Below are positions 1 through 9,971 of a stretch of 50,503 bases of DNA, piece by piece. The DNA is taken from the NCBI GenBank assembly GCA_022360315.1, contig JAKSDA010000446.1, positions 1 to 50,503 of the forward strand, given 5' to 3'. Both the position numbers and the translations under genes were made by a program. Each line of letters starts with the position of its first letter. Position 1 is the stretch's first letter. Below the pieces are notes generated by a model. That model saw nothing but the letters and a program-made list of their open reading frames with translations, did not search any database and was not told the DNA's origin. Origin of the DNA: Pseudomonadota bacterium. GTDB lineage: Bacteria; Myxococcota_A; Polyangia; Haliangiales; Haliangiaceae.

Positions 1-380
1 CCAACCGAGAGCCGAGCGACGGTGACCGCCGGACCGCAAGACGAGCGAATCCAAGATTCGTGAGTCGAGGACCGCCGGTCTGGCGGAGCGTCCGCCCAAG
101 ACCCGACCGTGCCGCCGGCTCGGCTCCACTCATCGCCAGGAACACTGCACTGCAAATTGACCCATCGCCGCCCAACCCCGTCACCACTCAAAGTGACTGG
201 AACTGTGAAAAATCAGCCTCACCCATCACCGGGACCGCCCAAAATTTCGCCGAATTTCTCCTCAAATGCTGAATTCTGCTGTTCTCGGCCAAATCACACT
301 GCACAGAAAGGGCGCAAAATGGGCGAATTTTCTTGTAATATCAGCACATTAAGGATTTAGGGGCGGGAACTAACTAAGCA
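1..380. other. Intergenic stretch, no gene supported
   Basis: Short open frames exist here but none shows a recognisable protein, a ribosome site or plausible composition. The stretch lies beyond the 3' end of the leftward nag operon and becomes AT-richer towards position 360. A small inverted repeat CGAATC-caa-GATTCG sits at about 46-60. No convincing terminator with a T-run was seen. The neighbouring gene to the left is outside the window. Confidence 0.5.
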
Positions 381-2186
381 CTACGAGGTGCTCTCGTGTT
401 TCTGGCTCGCAGCTGCCAACTGGTCTTGTAGGGTTTCTTGGTATTTCTTGGCATTCGGCCCGACCAGCAAATAAACGCTCCTTTCGCGGCTCAATACACC
501 GTGTACGCCACTGGCTCGCAAACCAGGTTCATCGATTGCCGAGCCATCCTTTACCTGCACGCACATCCGCGTATGCGATGTCGCTGTGACCGTGACGACA
601 TTGTTAATCCCACCCAGGCCGCGAACCAGACCCTCGAGGTCGATGGGCGAGGCGACGGTCATCGCGCTCGCCGCGATACCCGTAGCGCTTTTGGCGACTG
701 GCCGCTGTGCGAAGCTCGCTCGCTCGGCGATGAGTCGGGCCAGTGAATCGGCGACAAACTGTACATCGCTGCCGATAATGATCTGTATTGCGTGCTTCGA
801 TGGCCGAATGATGCCCTTGGCCCCGGACCTCGTCAGGGCGTCCTCGTCGACACGCGACGAATCCTTCACACTCAACCGCAGCCGGGTAGCACAACTGTCG
901 ACTGCCTCTACATTCGCCCGGCCGCCAATCGCGGCCAGCATGGCAATGGCTCGGTCGGCATACTCATCCTCACCACGTCCATCGTGATGGGACGCTCCCG
1001 TACTCGGCAACATGCTGCCGCCGACCTGACTGTCAGCGTCATCCATACTGCTCTCGCGGCCGAGGGTGCGAAGATTCAATAATCGAATAAGAACACTGAA
1101 TATGACAAAGTAAACGACGAAAAACACCAAGGTGATGCCAGCCAGAACCACGGGATGCCTGGCCAGACCGAAATTCAGGATATAGTCGATAAGCCCGGCG
1201 CTGAAGCCAAAACCATGGCTCAAGCCCAGTGATGCGGTGACGTACATCGACAAACCGGTCAGAAGCGCATGAATACCGTATAATAGCGGCGCCACGAATA
1301 CAAATGAAAACTCCATCGGTTCCGTGATGCCCGTAACGAAGGACACCAGAGCAGCAGACCCCAGAATACCCGCGACCTTGCGCCGATGTTCGGGCCTGGC
1401 AGCGCGGATCATTGCCAGGGCCGCACCCACCAGGCCGCCCATCATCACCGGATAAAATCCCACTTGATACACTCCTGCTGACGGGTCACCGGCCAAAAAG
1501 CGCGGGATGTCGCCGATCACCACCGCACCATCGGCGGTGGCGTATTCTCCGATGTTGAACCAAAAAAAGGTATTCATTACATGGTGCAAACCGAGGAGAA
1601 GCAAGAGGCGGTTCAAGAAACCGAAGATCGCTGCTCCCAGCGCATCGAGCGCGGCGAGCAACTGGTTAAAGCCCGCCAACCCATCCCACACAAATGGCCA
1701 GATCAGGACCAGGAGGAGGGCGACCAGCAACATGACCAGGGACGTTACAATCGGCACCAATCGGCGGCCCGAAAAGAAGCCCAATGCTTCGGGCAAGCGG
1801 ACGTTGCTACATCGAGAATAGATGAATGCGGTTACCAACCCGGCGATGATTCCGAGCAGTGGATTTCCAGACAATTTGCTCACAATGGCCGCATCTGCCG
1901 GGTAGTTGCCAACATCGACCAGGAGCACACCAACCGCCTTGATCAGTACGAAATAGCCAACCACCGCGGCCAGGACGGCCTCGCCTCGCTTATCTGGCGT
2001 CATGCCAATGGCGATGCCAGCGGCGAAGAGCAGTGGCAGGTAGACGAAGATCTCGCTGCCCGCGGCCTGTATGAACGGCAGATTCAGCACGTCGGGTGCG
2101 CCGAGACGATTCAGCAGCGCTGCTGCCGGCATCACGGCTATGGGCACCATCAGCGATCGTCCGATTCGTTGCAAGTATTCCAACAT
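381..2186 (-). CDS. nagE: PTS GlcNAc-type transporter EIICB with a second EIIB-like domain
   Basis: Inner-membrane sugar permease of the glucose/GlcNAc PTS family, expected to import GlcNAc and phosphorylate it to GlcNAc-6-P. I set the start at 2186 because MLEYLQRIGRSLMVP is the family N-terminus and GAGGGAGA lies just upstream; the open frame runs on to 2318 inside the previous gene. The product is 601 aa. EIIC spans about 1-375, with several hydrophobic segments and the GITEP motif at 286-290. EIIB lies at about 410-490 with the phosphorylatable Cys432 in DSCATRLR. A second EIIB-like domain at about 514-592 reads TATSHTRMC, with Ser537 where the cysteine should be. There is no EIIA here; it is supplied by the EIIA-HPr-EI fusion three genes upstream. 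Last gene of the leftward nag operon, 11 nt after the SIS gene. MurNAc as a further substrate is possible but unproven. Confidence 0.93.
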   Translation of the reverse strand: MLEYLQRIGRSLMVPIAVMPAAALLNRLGAPDVLNLPFIQAAGSEIFVYLPLLFAAGIAIGMTPDKRGEAVLAAVVGYFVLIKAVGVLLVDVGNYPADAAIVSKLSGNPLLGIIAGLVTAFIYSRCSNVRLPEALGFFSGRRLVPIVTSLVMLLVALLLVLIWPFVWDGLAGFNQLLAALDALGAAIFGFLNRLLLLLGLHHVMNTFFWFNIGEYATADGAVVIGDIPRFLAGDPSAGVYQVGFYPVMMGGLVGAALAMIRAARPEHRRKVAGILGSAALVSFVTGITEPMEFSFVFVAPLLYGIHALLTGLSMYVTASLGLSHGFGFSAGLIDYILNFGLARHPVVLAGITLVFFVVYFVIFSVLIRLLNLRTLGRESSMDDADSQVGGSMLPSTGASHHDGRGEDEYADRAIAMLAAIGGRANVEAVDSCATRLRLSVKDSSRVDEDALTRSGAKGIIRPSKHAIQIIIGSDVQFVADSLARLIAERASFAQRPVAKSATGIAASAMTVASPIDLEGLVRGLGGINNVVTVTATSHTRMCVQVKDGSAIDEPGLRASGVHGVLSRERSVYLLVGPNAKKYQETLQDQLAAASQKHESTS

Positions 2187-2197
2187 GCTCGTCTCCC

Positions 2198-3253
2198 TCA
2201 ACATGTTTCGGTTACTTTTTGTAAAAAGCGCGGCCTGTCGACATCGATATCGCGTGAATGGGCCAGTTGCAGGGCCAGCAATTGGCCGGGAATCACCGTG
2301 ATGAATGGCGAGATCCACTCGGCCACCGTCATCGGCATGGTTAGCGATATGCGCGACTGATCAACGATCTGGTCATTATCGGTTATCGAGATAATGTCCG
2401 CACCACGCTCTTGTAGCCGGGTGATCAGATCGAGCATGGAGGGGAGCATGGCACCTGACGGAGCAATGACCACGACCGGAAAGCCGGGCTCGATCATCGC
2501 GAGTGGTCCATGCAAGAAATCGGCGCCGCTATAGGCCTCGACCATGATGTAGTTTAGCTCTTTCAGCTTCAGTGCCAGCTCGAATGCGGTGGCATAGTTG
2601 TAACCGCGTCCAATCACGACACTGGCGCGAATAGCGCGGTACTCCTCTGCGCATCGCGCTATACCCTCCGCCACGGAGGCCAGGGTATGGCCGACATGGT
2701 CGGGAACGGCGTGGAGCGTGTTCCGCATCGACGAATCTCCGGCCAATGCCGCGCTGAGCATGGCCACGACCATCAACTCACCGGTATAGCTCTTGGTGGC
2801 CGCAACCGATTGCTCCGGATGCGCGTGGAGATCGATGACGAAGTCAGCAGCGCTGCCGAGCGGAGACTCGGGGTCATTGGTGATCGCCGCACTGACAACC
2901 CCCTGCCGTTTGGCTTCTTCTATCACCGACACGATATCGGGGCTGCGACCACTCTGGCTAATACCCAGTACCAGACTTCCACTCAGCAATGGCGGTGATT
3001 TGTAGATGGAAAAAAGGCTCGGCGTGGCGAGTGATACGAGTACCCGATTCACAGCGCCGAACAGATATTGCGCATAACGTGCTGCATTGTCGCTAGAGCC
3101 CCGGGCAGCGATCACCACCCGTTGAATGGCTTGCCGACGCAGCTCCGCGGCGAGTCTATCAATCGAGCCGGCCTCACGGTGCAAAATATTTGTCAGCACT
3201 TGGGGCTGCTGATGGATTTCGCGGTAGAGTAATGTCTGGTCCATCTCACTCAT
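2198..3253 (-). CDS. SIS-domain glucosamine-6-phosphate deaminase (NagB-II type)
   Basis: Cytosolic sugar isomerase-fold protein of 351 aa with two SIS domains, like the isomerase half of GlmS but without the glutaminase domain. It carries the phosphosugar-binding stretches ARGSSDNAARYA, GISQSGRSPD and VAATKSYTGEL. In nag operons lacking classical NagB, this type converts GlcN-6-P to fructose-6-P and ammonia. No classical NagB is present in the locus, which supports the role. The first ATG (3253) overlaps the end of nagA by 8 nt; an in-frame ATG at 3244 sits one nucleotide after the nagA stop and is an alternative. Translation is probably coupled to nagA. A fructoselysine-type deglycase is a less likely reading. 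Confidence 0.88.
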   Translation of the reverse strand: MSEMDQTLLYREIHQQPQVLTNILHREAGSIDRLAAELRRQAIQRVVIAARGSSDNAARYAQYLFGAVNRVLVSLATPSLFSIYKSPPLLSGSLVLGISQSGRSPDIVSVIEEAKRQGVVSAAITNDPESPLGSAADFVIDLHAHPEQSVAATKSYTGELMVVAMLSAALAGDSSMRNTLHAVPDHVGHTLASVAEGIARCAEEYRAIRASVVIGRGYNYATAFELALKLKELNYIMVEAYSGADFLHGPLAMIEPGFPVVVIAPSGAMLPSMLDLITRLQERGADIISITDNDQIVDQSRISLTMPMTVAEWISPFITVIPGQLLALQLAHSRDIDVDRPRFLQKVTETC

Positions 3254-4406
3254 CGGATTCTCGTGTGTAGGTGATCTCGCCCGCCGTGATCGTCATCATT
3301 ACCTGTAGTTGCGCATTCAAAAGCACTAGATCCGCAATATGTCCCTCGGCGATCCGCCCGAGTTGGCTGGATAAACCCAGCACCCGAGCCGGAGTTGATG
3401 TCACTGCGGGCAAAGCTTGCTCGAGGGTGCATTGTGCGTACTCGACGAGGTTGCGCAGAGCCGAATCGAGTGGCGTGATGCTGCCAGCCAGAGTTCCGTC
3501 GGCCAGGCGCGCGCATGCATCTCCGACAAAAACCTCCGATTCATTGAGAAGATACCGTCCCGGGGTCATACCGAGACCCGCCATGGCATCACTGACCAGC
3601 GTCATCCCGGCCCCCGCCTTGCTACGCCAGGTGAGTCTTATCATCGCTGGATGGACGTGTATGCCATCGGCGATCAGACCAACCACGATCTGGTCGCTGT
3701 CCATCAAGGCGCCACACAAGCCAGGTTCCCGCTGGCCGAGCGGCGGCATGGCATTAAAAAGATGCGTGCCGTAGGTAATACCGGCGGCGAAACCGGCCTT
3801 CGCCGTCGTGAAGTCGGCGTTTGAATGACCTGCACTGACCACGACTCCTCGCCTGGCCAGCTGTTCTACTACCGCTGGCGCGCCGGGTAGTTCGGGGGCC
3901 ATGGTGACCATGCGAACCCCCTGTGCTGGACGCCAGTTCTCGATGGCCTCCATGGTCGGCAACCTCAGGTATTTGCGCTCATGTGCGCCACGCTTGTGGG
4001 GGTTCAGAAAAGGGCCTTCCAGGTGCAGCCCAATGGGCCATGCTCCCACATGGGTGGGCGGTTTTCCCGCGCTTAATACCGATTGGGCCCGGCTTATCGT
4101 GTCCTGGGGAGAGGTGATGATCGTCGGCAAGAATGACGTCACACCAAAACGCGGTAGTCGTGCGGCAACCGGCCATATAGACCCGGGATCGGCGGTAAAA
4201 TCGCGTCCAAAGGCGCCGTTGCACTGCAGGTCGATGAATCCGGGCACCAGGTACATACCCCGGGCATCGATCACTGTCGCTGTCGCCGGGGATGAATCGT
4301 TTTTGCCCGTATCGACGCTGGTGATCCACTCGGCCTGTGCGGACAGCGAGGCATTCTCAAGCTGTTCATCGGGTGTAATGATGGTCGCGTTCTTGATGTA
4401 GAGCAT
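3246..4406 (-). CDS. nagA: N-acetylglucosamine-6-phosphate deacetylase
   Basis: Cytosolic amidohydrolase-superfamily enzyme that removes acetate from GlcNAc-6-P to give GlcN-6-P. The start at 4406 gives MLYIKNATIITPDE, has AGGTGG upstream and yields 386 aa, close to the usual length of about 380. The open frame extends upstream to 4508, but that part overlaps the preceding gene and looks non-native. Visible family motifs are PGFIDLQCNGAFG, HLEGPFLN, the metal-ligand region SAGHSNAD, THLFNAMPP, GLIADGIHVHP and VSDAMAGLG with the catalytic aspartate. It starts 13 nt after the PTS fusion gene and overlaps the deaminase gene, so the three are one transcription unit acting in sequence. Confidence 0.95.
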   Translation of the reverse strand: MLYIKNATIITPDEQLENASLSAQAEWITSVDTGKNDSSPATATVIDARGMYLVPGFIDLQCNGAFGRDFTADPGSIWPVAARLPRFGVTSFLPTIITSPQDTISRAQSVLSAGKPPTHVGAWPIGLHLEGPFLNPHKRGAHERKYLRLPTMEAIENWRPAQGVRMVTMAPELPGAPAVVEQLARRGVVVSAGHSNADFTTAKAGFAAGITYGTHLFNAMPPLGQREPGLCGALMDSDQIVVGLIADGIHVHPAMIRLTWRSKAGAGMTLVSDAMAGLGMTPGRYLLNESEVFVGDACARLADGTLAGSITPLDSALRNLVEYAQCTLEQALPAVTSTPARVLGLSSQLGRIAEGHIADLVLLNAQLQVMMTITAGEITYTRESDE

Positions 4407-4419
4407 GATGTAAATCCAC

Positions 4420-7086
4420 CTACACACCGTGCTCCGCGACCAGCGCGCGCACTTCCGCGCTGGTCGCGGCCTGAAGCGCTTTTTCTGCCATCGCCTCACA
4501 TTCGGCAAAGGCCATGTTTCTGAGTTCCTGCTTTATGCGCGGTATGGAGCGAACATCGACACTCAGCTCGGTTATGCCCAGTCCCACGAGAATTGGCAAG
4601 GCGTGGGGATCGCTAGCGATATTGCCGCAGACACTGACACCTTTATCGTATTTGCGTGCACCGGCAACCGTCCTGGCTATGAGATGGATGATGCTGGGGG
4701 CCAATCCCTCGAGCTGCGCCGAAAACGCCGGGTTTCCCCGATCCATTGCCAGGGTATACTGGGACAAATCGTTGGTGCCAATGGAAAAGAAATCGACTTC
4801 CCGAGCAAATGCCTCGGCCAGGATTGCGACGGCGGGGACCTCGACCATTATGCCGACCTGAACCTGCGGAAGGACAGGTTTTTCAGACGTATTGGCCTTC
4901 ATCTGTGCAGCGAGTGTGGCGCGTTCGGCGTCGAAAATCGCCTTTGCGGCCCGCCATTCGTCAACCGTAGCGATCATCGGGAACATCACTTTGAGCGGAG
5001 GACTATCGGTTGCCATAGTGCAAGCTGCCGACAGGATCGCGCGCAGCTGGGCCCGCAGGATATGTGGCCTTTTGAGACCGACGCGAATCCCCCGCTCGCC
5101 GAGAAATGGGTTTTCCTCGTACCGCATTGGCAAATAGGCTAACGGTTTATCGCCACCCACATCCAGGGTGCGAACAACCAACGGCCTGCCTGGGCCGACG
5201 GCCGTGGCGATGTCCTGATATACGCGTTTCTGCTCGACTTCGTCGGGTGCACTGCTTCGGTCCACGAATAGAAACTCTGATCGCAAGAGGCCGACACCCT
5301 CGGCACCGTGCGCACTCATTTGCTCGACATCGCTCTCATGGCTTATGTTGGCGAGCACCTTGATGCGATGGCCGTCGCGGGTTTCGGCGGGCTCGGCGGC
5401 CCTTGCAATGACCTCTTTGCGCGCGACAGTGGACGCTTCGATACGCTCCTGGCAGCGTGCGATCTGCTGTTCGGAGGGGCTGATGATCAGGGTTGCGCGG
5501 TCGGCGTCGACAATCGCGGTGGTTCCGTCGGCCACGTCGAGCACCCGGGCATCCATGGCGACGATTGCCGGAACACCCAGCGAGCGAGCCAAAATGGCCA
5601 CATGCGAGTTCGGTGTGCCCAGGCTGGTGCAGAAGCCGCGTATGTGGCCGCGATCCAGGAGCGACGCCTGCGATGGTGTCAACTCTTCTGCGATGAGGAT
5701 GGCCCCATCTGGAACATCGAGTTGCCCTTCGGCATGGCCCATGAGATGGCGTGTGACGCGTTCTCCGACGTCGCGCAGATCACTGGCGCGAGCTGCTAGC
5801 AGTTCATTGTCGAGCTGGGCGAGCTGGCCCGCGTGATGGCTGATGGACGCGTGCCAGGCACTGGCCGCACTCTTGCCATGACCAATGGCACGACGGGCCA
5901 TATCGGTGATGTCGGGGTCGTCCAAGATCTCCTGCTGGGCGGCAAAGATGTCGGCCTGATGGGGGTCCGCCCGCTCGGACAAGCGGGCGTGCAACGCCTG
6001 CAACGTGGTCCTCGCTCGCTCGATAGCGCGGTCCAGCTGTCGTTGCTCGGCCAGCGGATTGTCGGTACTTTCGGGCCAGACGAGGTTCTGACGCCGTAGC
6101 TGAAAAACCGTCCCCAGCGCCAATCCCGATGATGCGGTCTTGCCCGCAAAATCCACCACGTCTCCTGATGCGCCGGCCGAGATATGGCTGCCTGGCTGCT
6201 CGTCGGCGAGCCCGGCGGTCGAGCTGTGCTCGGTCTCGCCACGTGCCGCCGTATCGGGGTCGGGCTCGCGACCTGAACCGTCTTCTCGGCCCGGCGCGGT
6301 GGCGCGCTCTTGTTGCGAAGCGTCGCGCAATGTTTTTTCGAATTGCGGCACCACGGTGTCGATCGCATGCTTTGCATCATCGCCACTGGCGATCAATTGC
6401 ACCTGATCGCCCTGTCTGACGTCCAGCTGCATGAGACTGACAACACTTTTGGCATTGGCTTGCCCGGTGCCTCTTCGCAGGGTGATGCTCGCAGTGAATT
6501 GACGAGTCGCGCTGGCCAACGCCGCGGCCGGCCGTGCATGTAGTCCGGCCGGGTTGGCAATCGAGATCAGATCCGACGTGTACTGTGACGAGGAGGGCGT
6601 GACCTCTTTTTGCCCGGCGGCAGCTGCACGAAGCTGCAACACGATATCCCGGCCGGCGGTAACCTGACCGGTGGCCACCTTCAGATCAGATACGGACTCG
6701 GCATCGGAGATCACGATGGCAGTCAGTAGACTGCGCGCGTGCGTGCGAATGTAGGTCGGATCGAATTCGATCAGGATGTCACCGGCCTTTACAGCCTGGC
6801 CCACGGCCACATGGGGCAGAAATCCTTCCCCTTTGAGCTGCACTGTGTCGATGCCGATATGTAGCAACACGTGCAAACCCGACTCGGTCTGTAACGTGAT
6901 TGCGTGATAGGCATCGTGCAGATGAGCTACCGAGGCGTCGCAGGGCGCGAGCAGCGCGTTGCTCGACGGATCGAGCGCCACTCCATCGCCGAGCATTTTC
7001 TGCGCAAAGACCGGATCCGGGACCTCTTCGAGGGGTAATAAACGGCCCGAAAGAGGAGCCTTGAACCTGTGATTTTGAGTATGCAA
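4420..7086 (-). CDS. nagF: PTS phosphocarrier fusion EIIA-HPr-EI
   Basis: Soluble multiphosphoryl transfer protein (888 aa) that carries phosphate from PEP to the NagE permease. Order of domains: EIIA(Glc-type) about 1-155 with His76 in LLHIGID; HPr about 172-258 with His183 in GLHARPAAAL; a Glu/Gly/Asp-rich linker about 260-308; enzyme I about 311-888 with the phosphohistidine His495 in GTPNSHVAIL, the PEP-binding TLDVGGDKPL and the catalytic Cys region VSVCGNIAS. The start is TTG at 7086, supported by AGGGGTGA upstream; no in-frame ATG gives a whole EIIA. It lies 35 nt after the hexosaminidase. The same architecture is known as NagF in Pseudomonas aeruginosa, paired there with an EIICB NagE. 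Confidence 0.94.
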   Translation of the reverse strand: MHTQNHRFKAPLSGRLLPLEEVPDPVFAQKMLGDGVALDPSSNALLAPCDASVAHLHDAYHAITLQTESGLHVLLHIGIDTVQLKGEGFLPHVAVGQAVKAGDILIEFDPTYIRTHARSLLTAIVISDAESVSDLKVATGQVTAGRDIVLQLRAAAAGQKEVTPSSSQYTSDLISIANPAGLHARPAAALASATRQFTASITLRRGTGQANAKSVVSLMQLDVRQGDQVQLIASGDDAKHAIDTVVPQFEKTLRDASQQERATAPGREDGSGREPDPDTAARGETEHSSTAGLADEQPGSHISAGASGDVVDFAGKTASSGLALGTVFQLRRQNLVWPESTDNPLAEQRQLDRAIERARTTLQALHARLSERADPHQADIFAAQQEILDDPDITDMARRAIGHGKSAASAWHASISHHAGQLAQLDNELLAARASDLRDVGERVTRHLMGHAEGQLDVPDGAILIAEELTPSQASLLDRGHIRGFCTSLGTPNSHVAILARSLGVPAIVAMDARVLDVADGTTAIVDADRATLIISPSEQQIARCQERIEASTVARKEVIARAAEPAETRDGHRIKVLANISHESDVEQMSAHGAEGVGLLRSEFLFVDRSSAPDEVEQKRVYQDIATAVGPGRPLVVRTLDVGGDKPLAYLPMRYEENPFLGERGIRVGLKRPHILRAQLRAILSAACTMATDSPPLKVMFPMIATVDEWRAAKAIFDAERATLAAQMKANTSEKPVLPQVQVGIMVEVPAVAILAEAFAREVDFFSIGTNDLSQYTLAMDRGNPAFSAQLEGLAPSIIHLIARTVAGARKYDKGVSVCGNIASDPHALPILVGLGITELSVDVRSIPRIKQELRNMAFAECEAMAEKALQAATSAEVRALVAEHGV

Positions 7087-7121
7087 CTGTCGTCACCCCT
7101 GGATTGCGGTTGCGCCGCCTT

Positions 7122-9836
7122 TCATGGCTCGACCACCACGGCCCGTCCCTCACGACCGTCGAACGAGAGCGCCCGCACTTCCGTTGTGGTTATAGATGGC
7201 TTGTTTTTGTCGTCGTAGATTTGCCAGACCGCATCTGTATCTCTGTATTGAATGCGCAGGGTAGGAAATCGGATGTTGGCCGATAGGGTGCCATTTTCGA
7301 TCACCGCACCGGGCACCGGTACGCGGTACGCGATGCCCGCCGCATCGAGCTTGGCCAGTTCTTTCCGGCCAAGGACATTGGCAAAGCGGTTCCAGTCGCC
7401 GGCCAGAGCTGCTTTATTGACATGTTCGGTGACTCCGGCCTCGAATGAGCGGCCCGCTTCATAGTCGAGTTCCCAGCTGGCGCGATGCCAGGCCCGCTCA
7501 GCCAGGGCGAGTAGCCGCGGGAAGGCCATGTATTCGAAGTGCTGGTCAGTACGAACGGTCTCGCTCCATAATTGCCCCTGTATTCCCCGGTAGGAGACGG
7601 TCTCTGCCGTGCCCGTGGCGCTAAATGGGTTGCCATCGCGGTCGAGGCTCGTCTCGGCGTTTTGCGGCAGGTTCTCGGGGGCGAAACTGAACACTTTTTT
7701 GGTATCGACAAAGCGCGCCGCCCAGTAGTAGCCGCGCTCTTGTGGATCTACCTCGTAGGGGAAATCGAAATATAGATAATCCGGATTTGATAAGACAACC
7801 GAGAATCCCTTATCGACCCACGTATTCACGCTATCGTAACCACCCCAATAGAGCGTATCCCAGAAATTGATCATGGTATTGGATACGGTCAATTCACCGG
7901 CATCGTCGATGCCTTTCAGGCCATCTTGCCAGGCAACCATAGTGGCAATTCCGCGCTCTGCGACAATGCCGCTCACTTGCCGGGCGAAGTAGGCGCCGAG
8001 ATTCTCGTTGCCACCGATACTGGGGTCACTGTTGAGCAGCGACTGACATTGCGGCGATCTGGCCCACGGCTGGTCTTCTTTGGATTGATCGATGGTACCT
8101 TTCCAGCTGGTCGTGCCGCCCAGGTCTTCATATCCCGCACCGAGATGGATATTCTTGGCCTCATCGCCACCCATGTGCCAGGCGGCGAGCGGCTGCCCGG
8201 CCAGTTCGTGCATCTTGGCCATTTCAGCCACGACTTTCTCGATAAAGCGAAAGGTGGATGGCTGGCATGGATTGATGTAGCTGTCGTTATAGAATTGAAC
8301 CGATGTATAGTTGGATGTATCTGCCGGTTCGCGGAGCCGGTACTCTTCGGCAGCCGTCTGATCGCCTTGTTGGACGAGCGAACGGTAGCGGGCTTCCATG
8401 GCCACGATTGCCGCCCGGGCATGAGCCGGCATATCGAGTTCTGGAATGACCTCGATAAAATGTGCATGGGCGTGGCGAACGATGTCTATATAGTCTTCTC
8501 GGCTATAATAACCGCTGCCCGAGTTGTCGTCGAAAGGACCGGAGCCGAGCTGCGGCAGCAGACAGGTCCTCTCATCCAGGTCGTGACAGCGACGGGCAGC
8601 CACATCCGTGAGCTCGGGTAAATCGGCGATTTCCACCCGCCAGCCCTCGTCGTCACTGAGATGGAGATGCAGCTTATTGAGCTTGTACGCCGCCATCTGA
8701 CCGATGAAACGCATCACGACCGCCTTGCTGCGAAAGTTGCGCGCCACATCGATATGGACCCCGCGATGTTCGAATCGCGGCGCATCTTTGACGATTATGT
8801 GGGGCAGGCGACTATCCTTGGCGATATCGGCCGGCAAAAGAGCCATGATCGACTGGAATCCATAGAATGCACCGACTACATCATACCCTATAATCTGGAT
8901 GCCGAGCTGGTCGATGGTCAGCTGATAGCCACCAGTGGTGGCATACGGCGCATTATCGCCGATAAAATGGCTCGGAGCCACGGTTGCTGTTACCGATACT
9001 GCACTGGCGTCTTCGGATACGGTCGCGCCCAGCTGGCGCAACCTGCTGGTCAGCACTTCCAGGTTGGACTTGGCGATCTTGACATTTTGAAGGTTCAGAC
9101 CTGATGATATATCGAGATACCCCGTCCCATCCGCACTCCGCCACGATGGCGTCGGGATGATGGCACGGGCGATTTTATCGGCCGGTAATGGCGATAGGGT
9201 GGCGTTGTCTTCATAGCGAGTGCCAGCTGTGGCAAAAACGTTGTTGTCCTGCAGTGTGCGTTTGCGGTTATCGCCGGTCAGAGGCGCAGCGTAGGCCGAG
9301 CTGTCCTCAGTATTGGTGTTTGCGATGATGCGACTTTCCGCTTGTGCAGCGCTGACGTAGTAGCGCGGCATGAAGTCCGATCGATAAAGAGTCCAGTATT
9401 CGGCGATAAAATCGATCGTTGTGGTCTCACCGGCGGGAAAGCCAGCAAAGCGCTCGGTTGCGCGCAATGCGTGCAGATCGCCGGTGACGTGAGTGATCGA
9501 GAATTCTGCACTATCGACGGCTAGAATGCGCCGAATGCTGTGAAAGTAGATCGTCCAGCCCGCCGCAGGCAGAGCGGCGCCCCGGTTTTTCAGCTTCAAG
9601 CGCGCGGTATGACAGCTGGCAAAGTCCGCTGCAAGCGCTTTGCAGTCAACTCCGTCCAGGCCGGCATGGGTGTCGATGACTTCGTACGCCACCTCCAGGT
9701 CGGCAGCCATGCGGTCGACTAGTTCCTGGTTGTCAGGCATACCGGCGTCGGGCCCATTGCTCGTATCATCGCCATCCGTGCAGCCGAAAACCATCAGGCC
9801 AAAAATCGGATACCATACGCTACGTCGTATTATCAT
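7122..9836 (-). CDS. GH20 beta-N-acetylhexosaminidase (chitobiase-type lipoprotein)
   Basis: Exported enzyme that releases GlcNAc from the non-reducing end of chitobiose and longer chito-oligomers. The start at 9836 gives MIIRRSVWYPIFGLMVFGC, a lipoprotein signal with the lipid-modified Cys at about residue 19, and GAGG lies upstream; the longer frame to 9911 lacks a ribosome site. The product is 904 aa, like chitobiases. Order: an N-terminal beta-domain (about 60-210), a GH20b-type domain (about 230-370), the GH20 barrel (about 375-760) with the catalytic pair in HMGGDEAKN, and a C-terminal beta-domain. It separates murQ (135 nt upstream) from the PTS fusion and supplies the sugar for NagE. 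The Asp-rich stretch after the Cys suggests a surface or periplasmic anchor. Confidence 0.93.
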   Translation of the reverse strand: MIIRRSVWYPIFGLMVFGCTDGDDTSNGPDAGMPDNQELVDRMAADLEVAYEVIDTHAGLDGVDCKALAADFASCHTARLKLKNRGAALPAAGWTIYFHSIRRILAVDSAEFSITHVTGDLHALRATERFAGFPAGETTTIDFIAEYWTLYRSDFMPRYYVSAAQAESRIIANTNTEDSSAYAAPLTGDNRKRTLQDNNVFATAGTRYEDNATLSPLPADKIARAIIPTPSWRSADGTGYLDISSGLNLQNVKIAKSNLEVLTSRLRQLGATVSEDASAVSVTATVAPSHFIGDNAPYATTGGYQLTIDQLGIQIIGYDVVGAFYGFQSIMALLPADIAKDSRLPHIIVKDAPRFEHRGVHIDVARNFRSKAVVMRFIGQMAAYKLNKLHLHLSDDEGWRVEIADLPELTDVAARRCHDLDERTCLLPQLGSGPFDDNSGSGYYSREDYIDIVRHAHAHFIEVIPELDMPAHARAAIVAMEARYRSLVQQGDQTAAEEYRLREPADTSNYTSVQFYNDSYINPCQPSTFRFIEKVVAEMAKMHELAGQPLAAWHMGGDEAKNIHLGAGYEDLGGTTSWKGTIDQSKEDQPWARSPQCQSLLNSDPSIGGNENLGAYFARQVSGIVAERGIATMVAWQDGLKGIDDAGELTVSNTMINFWDTLYWGGYDSVNTWVDKGFSVVLSNPDYLYFDFPYEVDPQERGYYWAARFVDTKKVFSFAPENLPQNAETSLDRDGNPFSATGTAETVSYRGIQGQLWSETVRTDQHFEYMAFPRLLALAERAWHRASWELDYEAGRSFEAGVTEHVNKAALAGDWNRFANVLGRKELAKLDAAGIAYRVPVPGAVIENGTLSANIRFPTLRIQYRDTDAVWQIYDDKNKPSITTTEVRALSFDGREGRAVVVEP

Positions 9837-9971
9837 GGATAAGCCTCGAAAATGTTGTGTCATGATCAATTGTCTTCGACAGTGCCAATCCGGCGGCAAA
9901 AACCTGGACACGGTTTATCCTCGTATGAGGATCGCCAACGCGCTATCGAGAGTGCCCGCTGGCGCGGCGTC

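Noticed and set aside
60..360. Two overlapping small frames at the left edge
   Set aside because: No ribosome site, no family features, and both overlap in different frames; treated as non-coding.
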